Positions 42,760 to 51,806 of a DNA stretch of 64,000 nt are shown one piece after another; position 1 is the first letter of the stretch, and each line of letters opens with the position of its first letter. Under the pieces are notes generated by a model. The model was not told where the DNA came from. It did not search any database and saw only the letters and a list, made by a program, of their open reading frames with translations. The stretch is taken from NCBI RefSeq assembly GCF_900454495.1, contig NZ_UGSI01000001.1, forward strand, positions 4,280,501 through 4,344,500, in the 5' to 3' direction. The stretch comes from Paenibacillus macerans. Lineage in GTDB: Bacteria; Bacillota; Bacilli; Paenibacillales; Paenibacillaceae. The position numbers and the translations under genes are program-made.

Positions 42760-44328
42760 ATGAAGCATGAGCAATCCGATCCCTCCTCCCCATCGATCCC
42801 TATCCTATCCCTTCTTAATATCCGCCAATTTGACATTGCCGGCGGGAGCAATACGCAAAAGTATCGAAGCGAACATTATTCTATATGGTGGATCAAACAG
42901 GGTTCCGCGAACCTGGAGGTTGATGGAGCAACGCATCATCTCGGTCCTAACGGCTGCGTGCTGGTCCCTCCCCGTTCGATCGCCGGCCTGCTCCCTGCCG
43001 CCCCTGTTGCCGGAAACCTGCAGGCGTATGAGTTTGTGTTCATGTCCAATGAGGCGGCTGCGGCGCTTATCGGATATGTCACAACGGTCTTTTCCGTCAG
43101 TGGGGAATGCGTTTCCGGCTTATACGCCGTGCTGGATCAATGGGGCGCGGCCCGCGGGCTTGCGCTGCTCCGGCTTCAAGTCCGTTTTCAGGAGCTGGTG
43201 ACACTGCTGCTTGAACAGCGGGACAGGAGCTCCAAATTCGGCGTAGAGCGGGAAGTGGAGGAAACGATTCATTACCTGCACCGCGAATATTCGAAGGATA
43301 TCCGGATCGAAAGACTGGCGGAGCAAACGGCACTGAGCCGCTGGAAGTATAACGACATGTTCAAGAAAATGACCGGCAAAACACCGGTACAATATTTGAC
43401 CGAGTTGCGAATAGACCGGGCCAAGCAGTTGCTGATCGGCTCCGATCAACGCTTGAAGGAAATCGCCGAGCAGACAGGCTTTCGGGACGAGTATTACTTC
43501 AGCAGACGATTCAAGCAAGCCGTTGGCGTGTCCCCTACCCAGTTTGTCCGTTTGCAGTCCCGGGATATCCGGATCTGTTCCTTGCATACGCTCGGCGATC
43601 TGCTGCCTCTCGGCGTCGTGCCCGTAGGTGCGAACCGTTTTTTGGCCGATCTTTATGGCGAAGAAGCACGTGATATTCAGCCGCTGGACGAGCCGCTCGA
43701 TATGGAGAAGCTGCTCTCCCTGCAGCCCGACCTGATCATATGCCCCAGTTATATGCCCGAACCGCAATATGACCGTTTGGCCGCGGTTGCTCCAACCGCT
43801 CTGCTCGACTGGCATGACCACATTTACGCGCGGCTGTACAAGCTGGGCCGGCTGCTCGGCAGGGGCGATAAGGCCAAACTTTGGATCGAATCGTATCGGA
43901 ACAAAGCGCGGAACATACGCCAAAAGCTGAAACCTTACGTGCAAAAAGGGGAAAGCGCCGCAGCTTTTGTATACCATCGCAACGAGCTTTACGTCTACGG
44001 CGGTCATAATTTCGGCCACACCTTATATGAAGGACTCGGTTTTGTCCCTCCGGACCGGGTCAGGATGTTAATGACGAAGTCGCTAAAGTGGAAAAAAATC
44101 GCGCTTGAGGACATTTCCCGTTACTCCGGAGACCGGGTATTCATGGCCGTCGAGAATAAGGACAGACACAGCAATGAATTCCAGGAAATGCTGCAAAGCG
44201 AAGCCTGGGGCAACCTCCCGGCCGTCGGCAATAAGTGCTCTTACATCGTAGAACATCGTTGGGGCCTTTATGATGCGTTGACATTGGAACGTCATTTGGA
44301 TGAAATGCTGTTGCTGTTGACTCGCTGA
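42760..44328 (+). CDS. Btr-like AraC regulator fused to siderophore-binding domain
   Basis: This 522-residue cytosolic regulator has an N-terminal cupin-like region (about 1-130), an AraC helix-turn-helix pair (about 175-270: DIRIERLAEQTALSRWKYNDMFKKMTGKTPVQYL; LKEIAEQTGFRDEYYFSRRFKQAVGVSPTQF) and a C-terminal domain homologous to FeuA-type binding proteins (about 275-520). This is the architecture of Bacillus Btr, which binds the Fe-siderophore inside the cell and activates its uptake genes. The likely target is the adjacent binding-protein gene. The C-terminal domain resembles that neighbour (FxPPxRxRML; W..YD/NDxxTLERxLDEM), which hints at common origin. Confidence 0.9.
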   Translation: MKHEQSDPSSPSIPILSLLNIRQFDIAGGSNTQKYRSEHYSIWWIKQGSANLEVDGATHHLGPNGCVLVPPRSIAGLLPAAPVAGNLQAYEFVFMSNEAAAALIGYVTTVFSVSGECVSGLYAVLDQWGAARGLALLRLQVRFQELVTLLLEQRDRSSKFGVEREVEETIHYLHREYSKDIRIERLAEQTALSRWKYNDMFKKMTGKTPVQYLTELRIDRAKQLLIGSDQRLKEIAEQTGFRDEYYFSRRFKQAVGVSPTQFVRLQSRDIRICSLHTLGDLLPLGVVPVGANRFLADLYGEEARDIQPLDEPLDMEKLLSLQPDLIICPSYMPEPQYDRLAAVAPTALLDWHDHIYARLYKLGRLLGRGDKAKLWIESYRNKARNIRQKLKPYVQKGESAAAFVYHRNELYVYGGHNFGHTLYEGLGFVPPDRVRMLMTKSLKWKKIALEDISRYSGDRVFMAVENKDRHSNEFQEMLQSEAWGNLPAVGNKCSYIVEHRWGLYDALTLERHLDEMLLLLTR

Positions 44329-44344
44329 TTGTTACTATTAACGC

Positions 44345-44380
44345 AAAAAAACGCGGCCTCCGAAAACCTCGGAAACCGCG
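44345..44380 (-). terminator. Terminator between convergent genes
   Basis: CGCGG.CTCCGA / TCGG.A.CCGCG hairpin; on the minus strand a seven-T run follows, so it mainly serves the DUF2935 gene. Its core is shared with the tRNA terminator at 51183-51226. Confidence 0.75.
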
Positions 44381-44420
44381 CCGGCCTGACATTCCGTTTA
44401 TAATCACTATTCAGTCAATT

Positions 44421-45239
44421 TCAATGTAAAATTTCTTTCCTGTTTACCTTCATACCGGACAATGACCGATCAAACATGTCAAGAATAAACAAGAATCTTT
44501 CTGCTTCGCGGAAAACATGATCCGCTAACAAAGGATGAATGATGCTTTTTATTCGGCACTCTTCAATTAAGTCACGTGCAGTTTTCTTAAAATCACGCAA
44601 TGATTTTACTGAAATGCGATTTTCATCAACAAATTGACTCAAAAGCGGATGTGTTTGCGACTCAGGGCGCATTGAGCTTAAATCGATAGCCTGATACATC
44701 AGCATGTCGAATTCGTGGCTAAACTCTCTTGCTTGCTCTACCAGTTTTCTTTCAGACGGATCAAGCAAATGACCTATAAACTTTGCGTGGTCGGCCATAA
44801 TTTTCAGAAAAAATACATTCTCATCAATAATCGCATCAGCTAACGGTTCAAGCCTTCCGTTATTAAGCTCATCTAATCGGTTACTGAAATATCTTGCTTC
44901 CCGGCTAACATGATCTACAAGCAGAGGAAAGTTGTTGCCTCCGGGAAGTTTGCACCGTAATATCAGCCCGAGTACTTTCCTCTTAAACGCCCAAATGTGT
45001 GTGGCTGCATTGTGAACTTCTGAGTTGAACTGTCTGATGGTTTGGGGATCAGTATTTTCTGGATATGCATGAGCCCTTCTTTCGATATCCTCAAAGATCG
45101 CCTGGAATTGATTGGCCTCATCAATTAATTGAGTGTCCTCGCACCTAAAACCTAAGCGAAGGAAGAAGGAATGTTCCTTCATAATGCGTGACCAAAAACG
45201 TATCTCATCTAATGAACGTATAACAAAAGGATCCGACAT
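44421..45239 (-). CDS. DUF2935 protein
   Basis: This 272-residue, all-helical protein is made of two similar halves (SLDEIRFWSRIMKEHSFFLRLG... and PLADAIIDENVFFLKIMADHAKFIGHLLDPSE), the pattern of DUF2935, a ferritin-like fold common in Bacilli. Conserved Glu/His residues (KEHSFF, DHAKFIGHL, HVFREAERF) could bind metal. ATG 45239 with GGAGTG is chosen over the 39 extra upstream codons. Function unknown. Confidence 0.85.
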   Translation of the reverse strand: MSDPFVIRSLDEIRFWSRIMKEHSFFLRLGFRCEDTQLIDEANQFQAIFEDIERRAHAYPENTDPQTIRQFNSEVHNAATHIWAFKRKVLGLILRCKLPGGNNFPLLVDHVSREARYFSNRLDELNNGRLEPLADAIIDENVFFLKIMADHAKFIGHLLDPSERKLVEQAREFSHEFDMLMYQAIDLSSMRPESQTHPLLSQFVDENRISVKSLRDFKKTARDLIEECRIKSIIHPLLADHVFREAERFLFILDMFDRSLSGMKVNRKEILH

Positions 45240-45398
45240 CAATATCACTCCATTCAGAATCCGGTTATAATACATTGGCTTAATAACAGATTTTATGGGA
45301 TTGGCTTGTTCCAATATGATATCGGCATAAAAAAATGTGGACTTTTTTTCTAACAAATCAAGATTTACAAAACTTAGTTAAATAAAGAACAAGGTGAT

Positions 45399-45609
45399 AT
45401 TATCAATAGGGTAAAAAATTGGGCAGTTATAGCACTAGTTTTCTGGGGAGTATTTCAAATTTTTATTATATACCAAAAAATTAATGTTCGGACAAATCAA
45501 TATACCGTCACCTTATGAAAATATTGTTCAGCCAATAGGCCTGGTCATAATTATTCTACTCTCAATCATTTTTGCAATACTTTTGGTCAAAGGAAATAAT
45601 AAACAATAA
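45399..45609 (+). pseudogene. Small two-helix membrane protein with frame break
   Basis: After AAGGTG at 45391 a frame reads NRVKNWAVIALVFWGVFQIF (one membrane helix) and continues IIYQK. Removing one base in the A6 run 45475-45480 joins it to the frame MFGQINIPSPYENIVQPIGL and the second helix, ending VKGNNKQ at 45609. No ATG precedes the first part (ATT/ATC at the expected place). The intact piece 45484-45609 (41 residues) may be translated alone but lacks a ribosome site. Family unknown. Confidence 0.55.
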
Positions 45610-45612
45610 CAA

Positions 45613-45654
45613 AAAAGAGTGGGGCTATATCGATATCCAGCCCACTCTTCTTTT
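45613..45654 (+). terminator. Intrinsic terminator
   Basis: AAGAGTGGGGCT / AGCCCACTCTT stem with an 11-12 nt loop, then CTTTT. From here to 45883 I see no gene or recognisable element. Confidence 0.85.
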
Positions 45655-45883
45655 GTACGTTCAACTACAGATCCATTTCTCTGTTTCACTATTTTGTGTC
45701 GAAAATTGATGGGCTCCACAATCGATTACGCCCTTTTGGTTGAGGCTGCCCCGTTATGCGGCTATCCGAAAACTAAGTGCACTTTCAAACAACATAGGGA
45801 CAGGGAAATGGCTTTATCCGGACTAGGAGACCCCCTGTAATCTCGGCTGGGTTCTGTCGAATTGTCAAAGCGGCTGCATAACA

Positions 45884-47536
45884 CTACTTCCTCGGCTTGA
45901 CCTGAACGCGCAGCTCGTCCTCCGGCTGATTGGTCGTATAGTTATAAATGTAAATGTCCTGCTCGGTTTTGTTAAAGTTCTCGTACACGTCTATATTCTC
46001 ATTACCCTCGTCCCCAAGCATGCGGATGAGCGCAGATTTCCCGTAATTTCGCTCCCCGCCGTCGAGATAATAGGTTTGATTCACCCCGCCAAAGGCCGGA
46101 TCGCTGCTCCGGGATTCTACATACAAATTGCCGTCCTTCATATAATAGGTCCATGTGATCGGATACCCCGCGATGCTGGAGCTCGCGGTTTGCCGCTTCG
46201 TCGAGATGCCGGTTAGCCGGATCGGCTGGTTATCGCCCTTGTGCTCGTCGACACGGTGTTTCGCAATCAGTGTTATCGGCTCATTGGCCAACGCTTCCGG
46301 TGTAAGGCCGGCCATTTCGAACCGCAGTTCGGTTTGGGCCGGTTCATTGGAAACGGGCCAGAGTCCGCCCTCGAGAAGCTTGCCCCCAACATCCAGCTGA
46401 TATTCCGTATAAGGCACCCCCGCGTATTTCTCTTCATGGGTCAACACAAGCCGAACCTGGGTTGGTGTAACGATCATTTCAGCGATTTTTGTTCCTCCCG
46501 GCACCTCCTTGAGCGGAATGTTCAGCTGGTCCTTAAACGAGCTGCGTTCCAGTTGCTTCTTTGAGAGGGCGGTATGGAGACTCCAGGTTCCAGCGGCCGT
46601 TCCCAGCGTACGGTCATATTTGAGCTGGAACGAGGTTCCTTCGGCCCGTAAGTCAGCTGCCGAATATATCTGCTGGTTCGAATATTCGTCAGAGGCTTCA
46701 GGTGTTCCGAATACGGAGGGCTTAGATTCCCGGATTCGCTCGCCTTTAGCGTTGACGGCTTCAATACGAACCCAGCTGTTATTCTGAAGCCACGAGTCGG
46801 TGAAGGAAATAACGGACTTCAGCAGCACCTGCCCCTCGGCTTGCTCGAAGGATTGCAGCGTAACGGTGCCGATACCGTCCTTCTGGATGGTGAATGTCTG
46901 GGTCTCCGCACGGTCGGGACGAAAATCGATGGCTTGGCTGCCGTCTCCGACGAAGCGGATGTTTTCCACGAAAAACTCCACATCGGCTTGAGGCTCATTG
47001 AGCACCCAATCCGTTTCGAAATACCCTTGATATACCTTAAGCTCCTCATTCCAATGATAGCTGTGGTTCCCCTCAATCACCCGGCCGTCGCCATCGCGAA
47101 GTCCGATATTCTCAAAGCTGATAGTCTCCCCTTTCCGGGCCGGACCGGGATCGAGGCTGTACAGAAGGAATGTCCGGTTCTCATCGGTAAAAGCGGTATG
47201 CAGCGTAAACGTTATGCCGTCCTGGGTGACCGACTGTTCGATCGTTTGGCCAAGGCCCTGTTCCAGGGCCGTCTGAATCCCGGCTCTGTAAGATAGAAGG
47301 TTCGACCAGTCGTACGTAACCGCTGCATATACTGGTGTAGCTATAAGGGCAACGGACAACGAGACGGCGATGGCGGTCCGTTTCCGGCTGCGTGGACGCG
47401 GAATTGCCGCTTCCCCGCCGGCGGCTATCCGCAGCTCGTCTTGGCGGATGCTGCTCCACATCCGCTCGAAATCCGGATAAGGCATCGTGTCCGCGTGTTT
47501 CATTTGTTTTTTTAACTGGCTTTCAATACGTTCCAA
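45884..47536 (-). CDS. DUF4179 anti-sigma-type membrane protein
   Basis: This 550-residue protein has a cytoplasmic N-terminus with a short helical region (MERIESQLKKQMKHADTM), one membrane span at about 52-70 (TAIAVSLSVALIATPVYAAV), a DUF4179 domain (about 75-180) and a long beta-rich extracytoplasmic part. It overlaps the sigma gene by 14 nt, so it is probably its anti-sigma factor. TTG start with GAGAGGAACGAA. The extracytoplasmic part probably senses an envelope signal. Confidence 0.88.
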   Translation of the reverse strand: MERIESQLKKQMKHADTMPYPDFERMWSSIRQDELRIAAGGEAAIPRPRSRKRTAIAVSLSVALIATPVYAAVTYDWSNLLSYRAGIQTALEQGLGQTIEQSVTQDGITFTLHTAFTDENRTFLLYSLDPGPARKGETISFENIGLRDGDGRVIEGNHSYHWNEELKVYQGYFETDWVLNEPQADVEFFVENIRFVGDGSQAIDFRPDRAETQTFTIQKDGIGTVTLQSFEQAEGQVLLKSVISFTDSWLQNNSWVRIEAVNAKGERIRESKPSVFGTPEASDEYSNQQIYSAADLRAEGTSFQLKYDRTLGTAAGTWSLHTALSKKQLERSSFKDQLNIPLKEVPGGTKIAEMIVTPTQVRLVLTHEEKYAGVPYTEYQLDVGGKLLEGGLWPVSNEPAQTELRFEMAGLTPEALANEPITLIAKHRVDEHKGDNQPIRLTGISTKRQTASSSIAGYPITWTYYMKDGNLYVESRSSDPAFGGVNQTYYLDGGERNYGKSALIRMLGDEGNENIDVYENFNKTEQDIYIYNYTTNQPEDELRVQVKPRK

Positions 47537-48059
47537 TTCGTTCCTCTCCCTTCAACCATATGGGGTCGTTTTGTTCCAGTTTCTTGCGCATCATTTTCAA
47601 CGCTTTATGAAGCCTTGATTTTACGGTTCCTTGCGGAATGCGCAGGGTTTCGGCGATTTCTGACATCGACAGTTCTCCGATATAGCGGAGGGTCACAACC
47701 GCCAGCAGCTTATCGGGCAACTGCTTCAGCAGCCTCTCCCATTCGGCGGAGGCCTCCTTCTCGAGCACGACCGCGTCCACAGGTTTAACCGCTGCTGCGA
47801 CGGCGTGCTCATGCAGCCGCTGCACCTCGGATTGCTTCTCCCGCTTCGTCCGGTTTTTTCGGAGCAGGTTCAGACAGTGATTCATGGTAATGCGCATAAT
47901 CCAGGCCCGCACATGCTCGATCCGCTGCCAGTCCTGCCGAAACACGGTGACGAAGACGTCATGGCATATATCCTCCGCGTCCTGCGCGTTCCGGAGCATA
48001 TAGTAGCAGGTTCGGTAGACGTCTTTGTTGTAGCGATCAAACAGCTCGCGTTCCGTCAA
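47523..48059 (-). CDS. ECF sigma factor
   Basis: This protein of about 178 residues has sigma region 2 (LFDRYNKDVYRTCYYMLRNAQDAEDICHDVFVTVF) and region 4 (LKQLPDKLLAVVTLRYIGELSMSEIAETLRIPQGTVKSRLHKAL). AAAGGAG lies 8 nt before TTG 48059; GTG 48068 is in frame but sits directly on the ribosome site. It forms a translationally coupled pair with the DUF4179 protein and probably controls its own operon and envelope genes. Confidence 0.92.
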   Translation of the reverse strand: MTERELFDRYNKDVYRTCYYMLRNAQDAEDICHDVFVTVFRQDWQRIEHVRAWIMRITMNHCLNLLRKNRTKREKQSEVQRLHEHAVAAAVKPVDAVVLEKEASAEWERLLKQLPDKLLAVVTLRYIGELSMSEIAETLRIPQGTVKSRLHKALKMMRKKLEQNDPIWLKGEERIGTY

Positions 48060-48180
48060 TTGCTGCACTCCTTTCTTTGCGTTATGTCTTATAAACAGAT
48101 GACCCTTGAAAAGGGTTCATTTTTTTTAAAAACTATTCAATTAAGAACGAAAAGAATATTCAACTACTCTACAATAACAA

Positions 48181-48220
48181 AAGAACACCCGTCCCGCTCA
48201 ATAGTGGGGCAAGTGTTCTT
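48181..48220 (-). terminator. Intrinsic terminator of MetX-like gene
   Basis: AAGAACAC.CG.CCC / GGGGCAAGTGTTCTT stem; on the minus strand TTTTG follows. Confidence 0.75.
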
Positions 48221-48292
48221 CCTGGTTTGGATGAGGTGTGTTAATCGCAAATCTGGCTATTCCTGACAGGACACTCTAAGGCTAACGATGAT

Positions 48293-49312
48293 CTATCCGT
48301 TTGTACTAAGCGTGAGCAAGCGTTTTAGATTGTCATCAATAAATTGATTGTCGGCACTGTTGATTCCGCGACCGGCAAAATGCCCCCAAATCGACTTAAT
48401 AGGGTTAAAAACAGCATTAGGCATAAGTTTAGCCTCGTATTCGTTATCGTCCGCCGTGCAGAAGAGGTCCGTGCTCCCCGGCATGACGCAGGCAAGCGCC
48501 TTAATGCTTCCCAGCGCCTCATCGAAATCTCCGTTATAGGAGGGGGTTGCACTAATATCTGCATGTTGGCCTGTCCATAACATAGCCAGGACATTGTGCG
48601 GATCCATCTTCATAAAGCTATTTTCCCAGACGCCAGCCACAAAATCCGCCAATGAGTCAAATCCCAGTTCACGATAAAGTTCCTCTCTGTAAAAGGCCTG
48701 CGATAAGCCCCAGCCCGCATAGACACGGCCAACGGCGCGCATGTCTGCGGTTGTCAACTGGTTTAGCTTGCTTGAATCGAAGCGGGCGGCAGCCATGAGC
48801 GCAGCTTTCATTCCGTCCAAGACCAAAAACGTTTGTGGCCAAGTCTTGGCAACTCCGGCGAAAGGCGCGATTCGTTCCACCATGTCCGGATAACTTGCCC
48901 CCCATTGGAATGCTTGAATGCCTCCCATTGACCAGCCAACGACGAGAGCGATCTTTTGAATCCCGAATTTTTCGGTCACCAGCCGATGCTGGAATTTAAC
49001 GTTGTCATAGATGGTTACCTGCGGAAAATTAGCCCGGTCGAAAGGGTGCGGTGTGTTACTGGGAGATGAAGATAATCCGTTACCCAGCAGATTAGGAACG
49101 ATAATGAAATATTCCCGCGGATTTAATGCCATGCCGTTTCCAATCAACCATTCATTCTGAACATGCGTGTCGCCAAAAGCAGTTGGATAGACGATGACAT
49201 TATCTTTCTTTTCATTTAATCTGCCATAGGTCTTATAAGCTAGAAAAGCGCCCGGCAACGTCACTCCTGATTGCAAGCTTACGTCACCCAATTCAAAAAT
49301 CTCATAATCCAT
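48293..49312 (-). CDS. Homoserine O-acetyltransferase-like alpha/beta hydrolase
   Basis: This 339-residue alpha/beta-hydrolase has the MetX-like layout: YKTYGRLNEKKDNVIVYPTAFGDTH, nucleophile Ser in VGWSMGGIQAFQW (about 130), and the catalytic His near the end in IWGHFAGRG. Members include homoserine acetyltransferases, but the strict MetX motifs are weakened, so another acyl transfer or hydrolysis is possible. ATG 49312 has GAAGGGAGC upstream; an earlier ATG at 49348 has none. It is divergent from a LysR regulator, the likely controller. Confidence 0.85.
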   Translation of the reverse strand: MDYEIFELGDVSLQSGVTLPGAFLAYKTYGRLNEKKDNVIVYPTAFGDTHVQNEWLIGNGMALNPREYFIIVPNLLGNGLSSSPSNTPHPFDRANFPQVTIYDNVKFQHRLVTEKFGIQKIALVVGWSMGGIQAFQWGASYPDMVERIAPFAGVAKTWPQTFLVLDGMKAALMAAARFDSSKLNQLTTADMRAVGRVYAGWGLSQAFYREELYRELGFDSLADFVAGVWENSFMKMDPHNVLAMLWTGQHADISATPSYNGDFDEALGSIKALACVMPGSTDLFCTADDNEYEAKLMPNAVFNPIKSIWGHFAGRGINSADNQFIDDNLKRLLTLSTNG

Positions 49313-49451
49313 CGTATTGTTTGCTCCCTTCAAAATGAACCCATGCATTTAGATGTATTTCTTGTTGTTAGTATAGATCTGTGATACCCTCAATAAAAGT
49401 GAATAGAATTCAAAGCAGTATTCAATAATATTGAAAGTAAAAGAGGCAAAT

Positions 49452-50363
49452 ATGATGGAATTACGCCAATTGATTACGTTCCGCACGGTTGCATCAACTT
49501 TAAATTTCACTCGGGCTGCTGAAGTGCTGGGCTATGTCCCCTCCAACGTCACGATGCAAATCAAAGCATTGGAGGATGAGCTTGGTGTTCGTCTTTTTGA
49601 CCGCTTGGGCAAGCAGCTCGTTCTTACAGCTGCGGGCAAACGCTTTTTAACTCATATCCAAGGCGTTCTAAACAAATTGGACGAAGCTCGCAGCGCCGTT
49701 CATGACAATGAAGTGCTAAGCGGCACCCTAACGATAAGCGCCAATGAGGTTATTTGCGCCTATCGCCTTCCAGCTGTCTTTCAACGATTTCGTTCGCAGC
49801 ATCCGGGAGTTCGTTTGATCTTCCGCTCCGTTCCAAATCAAGAGCTCAAGCAAACACTCTTTGAGGGAACCGCGGATGTTGTCTTTATGTTGGACGAACC
49901 CATTCGCTCAAGCGGACTTGCCGTGGAACCGTTGGTGGAAGAAACTTTCCGCTTGTTCGCTGCTCCAGATCACCCGCTTGCCAAACGAACTGAGCTGCAG
50001 CTGGAAGATTTCCACGGAGAAGTGTTCATGACAAATGAAAAGGGTTGTCCCTATCGAACCATGTTTGACCGGTCATTTGAGAAAGAGGGCATTGATAGTA
50101 TTACGTATTTAGAGTTTCAAAGCGCTGAGGCCATTAAACAATGTGCAATTTCCGGAATCGGTATTGCCTTTCTTCCTGAAATCGTAGCGGAAGCCGAAGC
50201 TGAACGGGGCAAACTTGTTGCTCTTCCATGGCAAATTCCCGACTTGCACGTGTATACGCAGATGTCATGGCATAAAGACAAGTGGCTTTCACCAATCATG
50301 TTGTCTTTCATTGCAGCAGCAAGGGAGGTTCTCGCTATAGAGGAGGGGAATAAAACTGTTTAG
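49452..50363 (+). CDS. LysR-family transcriptional regulator
   Basis: This 303-residue regulator has a winged helix-turn-helix (ELRQLITFRTVASTLNFTRAAEVLGYVPSNVTMQIKALEDELGVRLFDR) and a two-lobe effector domain of the CysB/CbbR type. AAGAGG stands before the ATG pair 49452/49455. It is divergent from the MetX-like gene with 139 bp between, typical for LysR regulation of a neighbour. Confidence 0.95.
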   Translation: MMELRQLITFRTVASTLNFTRAAEVLGYVPSNVTMQIKALEDELGVRLFDRLGKQLVLTAAGKRFLTHIQGVLNKLDEARSAVHDNEVLSGTLTISANEVICAYRLPAVFQRFRSQHPGVRLIFRSVPNQELKQTLFEGTADVVFMLDEPIRSSGLAVEPLVEETFRLFAAPDHPLAKRTELQLEDFHGEVFMTNEKGCPYRTMFDRSFEKEGIDSITYLEFQSAEAIKQCAISGIGIAFLPEIVAEAEAERGKLVALPWQIPDLHVYTQMSWHKDKWLSPIMLSFIAAAREVLAIEEGNKTV

Positions 50364-50379
50364 CCTATTCATAAAAAAT

Positions 50380-50416
50380 CTAGCTGGCGCCGTTCGCATA
50401 CCTGGATACGGCCAGC
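50380..50416 (+). other. Hairpin after LysR gene
   Basis: TAGCTGGC.CCGT pairs with ACGG.CCAGCTA. It lacks a T-run, so it may be a weak or factor-dependent terminator. Confidence 0.4.
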
Positions 50417-50445
50417 TACAGGCGATGTGCCAAGGAGAATAATTA

Positions 50446-50754
50446 ATGAAGCTTTCCACGAAGGAAGTAAAGAAAATTGTAATAGATCAGTGCTTATTCA
50501 TTTGCATCATCGATCAAACGCCTTCAAATGATTCATTAAGTTTTAAAATATATCCATCAAATACTAAAACATCGCAATTCCTAATATTGTTTTCTTGGGA
50601 AGTTAATTGGTCCACTAACTTATGTAAACCAAGTGTTTGTGCGAGACTAGTTAAATATGCAATAAACAACGGCTGGGATTATATAAAAGAGAAAAGAATA
50701 GTGAAAATTGAGCAAGGCGATTTTTTGCTCAATGAACTAAGGTTGGATTCATAA
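50446..50754 (+). CDS. Hypothetical protein
   Basis: This 102-residue, AT-rich gene has a perfect CCAAGGAGAAT site before ATG. The product (MKLSTKEVKKIVIDQCLFIC... EQGDFLLNELRLDS) is soluble with no motif I know. Codon use is poorer in GC than its neighbours, which hints at acquisition. Its 3' end overlaps the convergent DUF1330 gene by 26 bp. Confidence 0.65.
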   Translation: MKLSTKEVKKIVIDQCLFICIIDQTPSNDSLSFKIYPSNTKTSQFLILFSWEVNWSTNLCKPSVCARLVKYAINNGWDYIKEKRIVKIEQGDFLLNELRLDS

Positions 50755-51097
50755 TTGATTCAACTAACGGAACACTTTTACGAATCGTTAATACGGCGGG
50801 ACCAAGCTCCCGCAGCTTCCGCGAGAGTTGGGAGTTGGCCTTCGTTGCGGATTGGCGTAATTTAATCAGGGGGGCGTAAGCATCTGAGTAGTAAAGTTTC
50901 TGAGCAATTTCGTAATCTGGGAATTCATGGACGACAATCATAGCCGGTTTCCAGGTGCCCTCCAGCATTTTGGGCCGATCATCGAGGGACAAGTTGCGGA
51001 AGCCTGGAACCTCCTGCAAAATCGTATCTGCCTGAGCGGCATATTGTTTAAATACTTCCTCAATGGACTGTACGCTAATAGCAATTTTCCATAGCAT
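50729..51097 (-). CDS. DUF1330 family protein
   Basis: This 122-residue cytosolic protein has the DUF1330 (dimeric alpha-beta barrel) core at about residues 40-95: MLEGTWKPAMIVVHEFPDYEIAQKLYYSDAYAPLIKLRQSATKANS. The N-terminal strand (MLWKIAISVQSIEEVFKQY) is diverged from the usual start. The ribosome site (CAGGTT) is weak. Function unknown. Confidence 0.75.
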   Translation of the reverse strand: MLWKIAISVQSIEEVFKQYAAQADTILQEVPGFRNLSLDDRPKMLEGTWKPAMIVVHEFPDYEIAQKLYYSDAYAPLIKLRQSATKANSQLSRKLRELGPAVLTIRKSVPLVESIMNPTLVH

Positions 51098-51182
51098 TCT
51101 AAAATATAACCTGCAATAATTTAACGATTAACGTTTTAAAGCAATTAAGGGTAGAAAAATGGTGGAAGTTTCGCTTTTTACG

Positions 51183-51226
51183 AAAAAAAGCACGTCCCCC
51201 GAAAACCTCGGAAGCCGCGCCGTGCT
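51183..51226 (-). terminator. Terminator of tRNA-Thr transcript
   Basis: AGCACG (51189-51194) pairs with CGTGCT (51221-51226), with further pairing inside; on the minus strand seven T follow. Confidence 0.8.
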
Positions 51227-51240
51227 TTACATTATGGAGA

Positions 51241-51313
<73 letters not shown>

Positions 51314-51506
51314 AAGTTCACTTTTAGCGAACAAAAATTATTATACCGCGTTTTAAAAAAAATGCAAGCCCTAAAGTTTGGAAATTTTACGCAAACCCGT
51401 TTTGCCCGGAATTTGTGGTGCTTCCGGCGCACATTGCGTGCCGCGCAACGGCACAACCACGTGGTCCTACCACACACGTGGTGCTGCCACAACCAAGCCG
51501 CTTGCA

Positions 51507-51806
51507 CTACAGCTTCTCCCTCACGGATTGGAGCTTCTGCTCGGACGAACTCGCTTTGTCGCGGCGGTCGTCGATCTTGATTGAGGTCGACACCCGGCCG
51601 GCGCCCGCCTGGAACGGCGCTTCATGAATCGCCCGGATCGCCGCGAATACGTCGTCCAGCGCTCCTTCAATGATCGTGCTCATCGACGTCAGCGTGAACT
51701 TAATGCCTTCCTGCTTCTCCAATACCCGTTGCAGCTCGGCAACGTAGGAGCTGAGGCTGGTGCTGCCCGTACCAATCGGAATAACCGTTACTTCCGCAAT
51801 CGCCAT
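51507..51806 (-). CDS. MTH1187-family thiamine-binding-type protein
   Basis: This 99-residue cytosolic protein is one MTH1187/YkoF-like ferredoxin-fold domain (MAIAEVTVIPIGTGSTSLSS, TSMSTIIEGALDDVFAAIRAIHEA, GAGRVSTSIKIDDRRDK). Family members bind thiamine-like ligands as tetramers. GAGGGGAACGGAA before ATG 51806 decides the start. Confidence 0.9.
   Translation of the reverse strand: MAIAEVTVIPIGTGSTSLSSYVAELQRVLEKQEGIKFTLTSMSTIIEGALDDVFAAIRAIHEAPFQAGAGRVSTSIKIDDRRDKASSSEQKLQSVREKL

Noticed and set aside
51420..51500. CACGTGG repeats as a possible operator or attachment site
   Set aside because: Short, irregular and without a partner copy or adjacent integrase; tRNA-Thr nearby has no direct repeat of its 3' end in the window.
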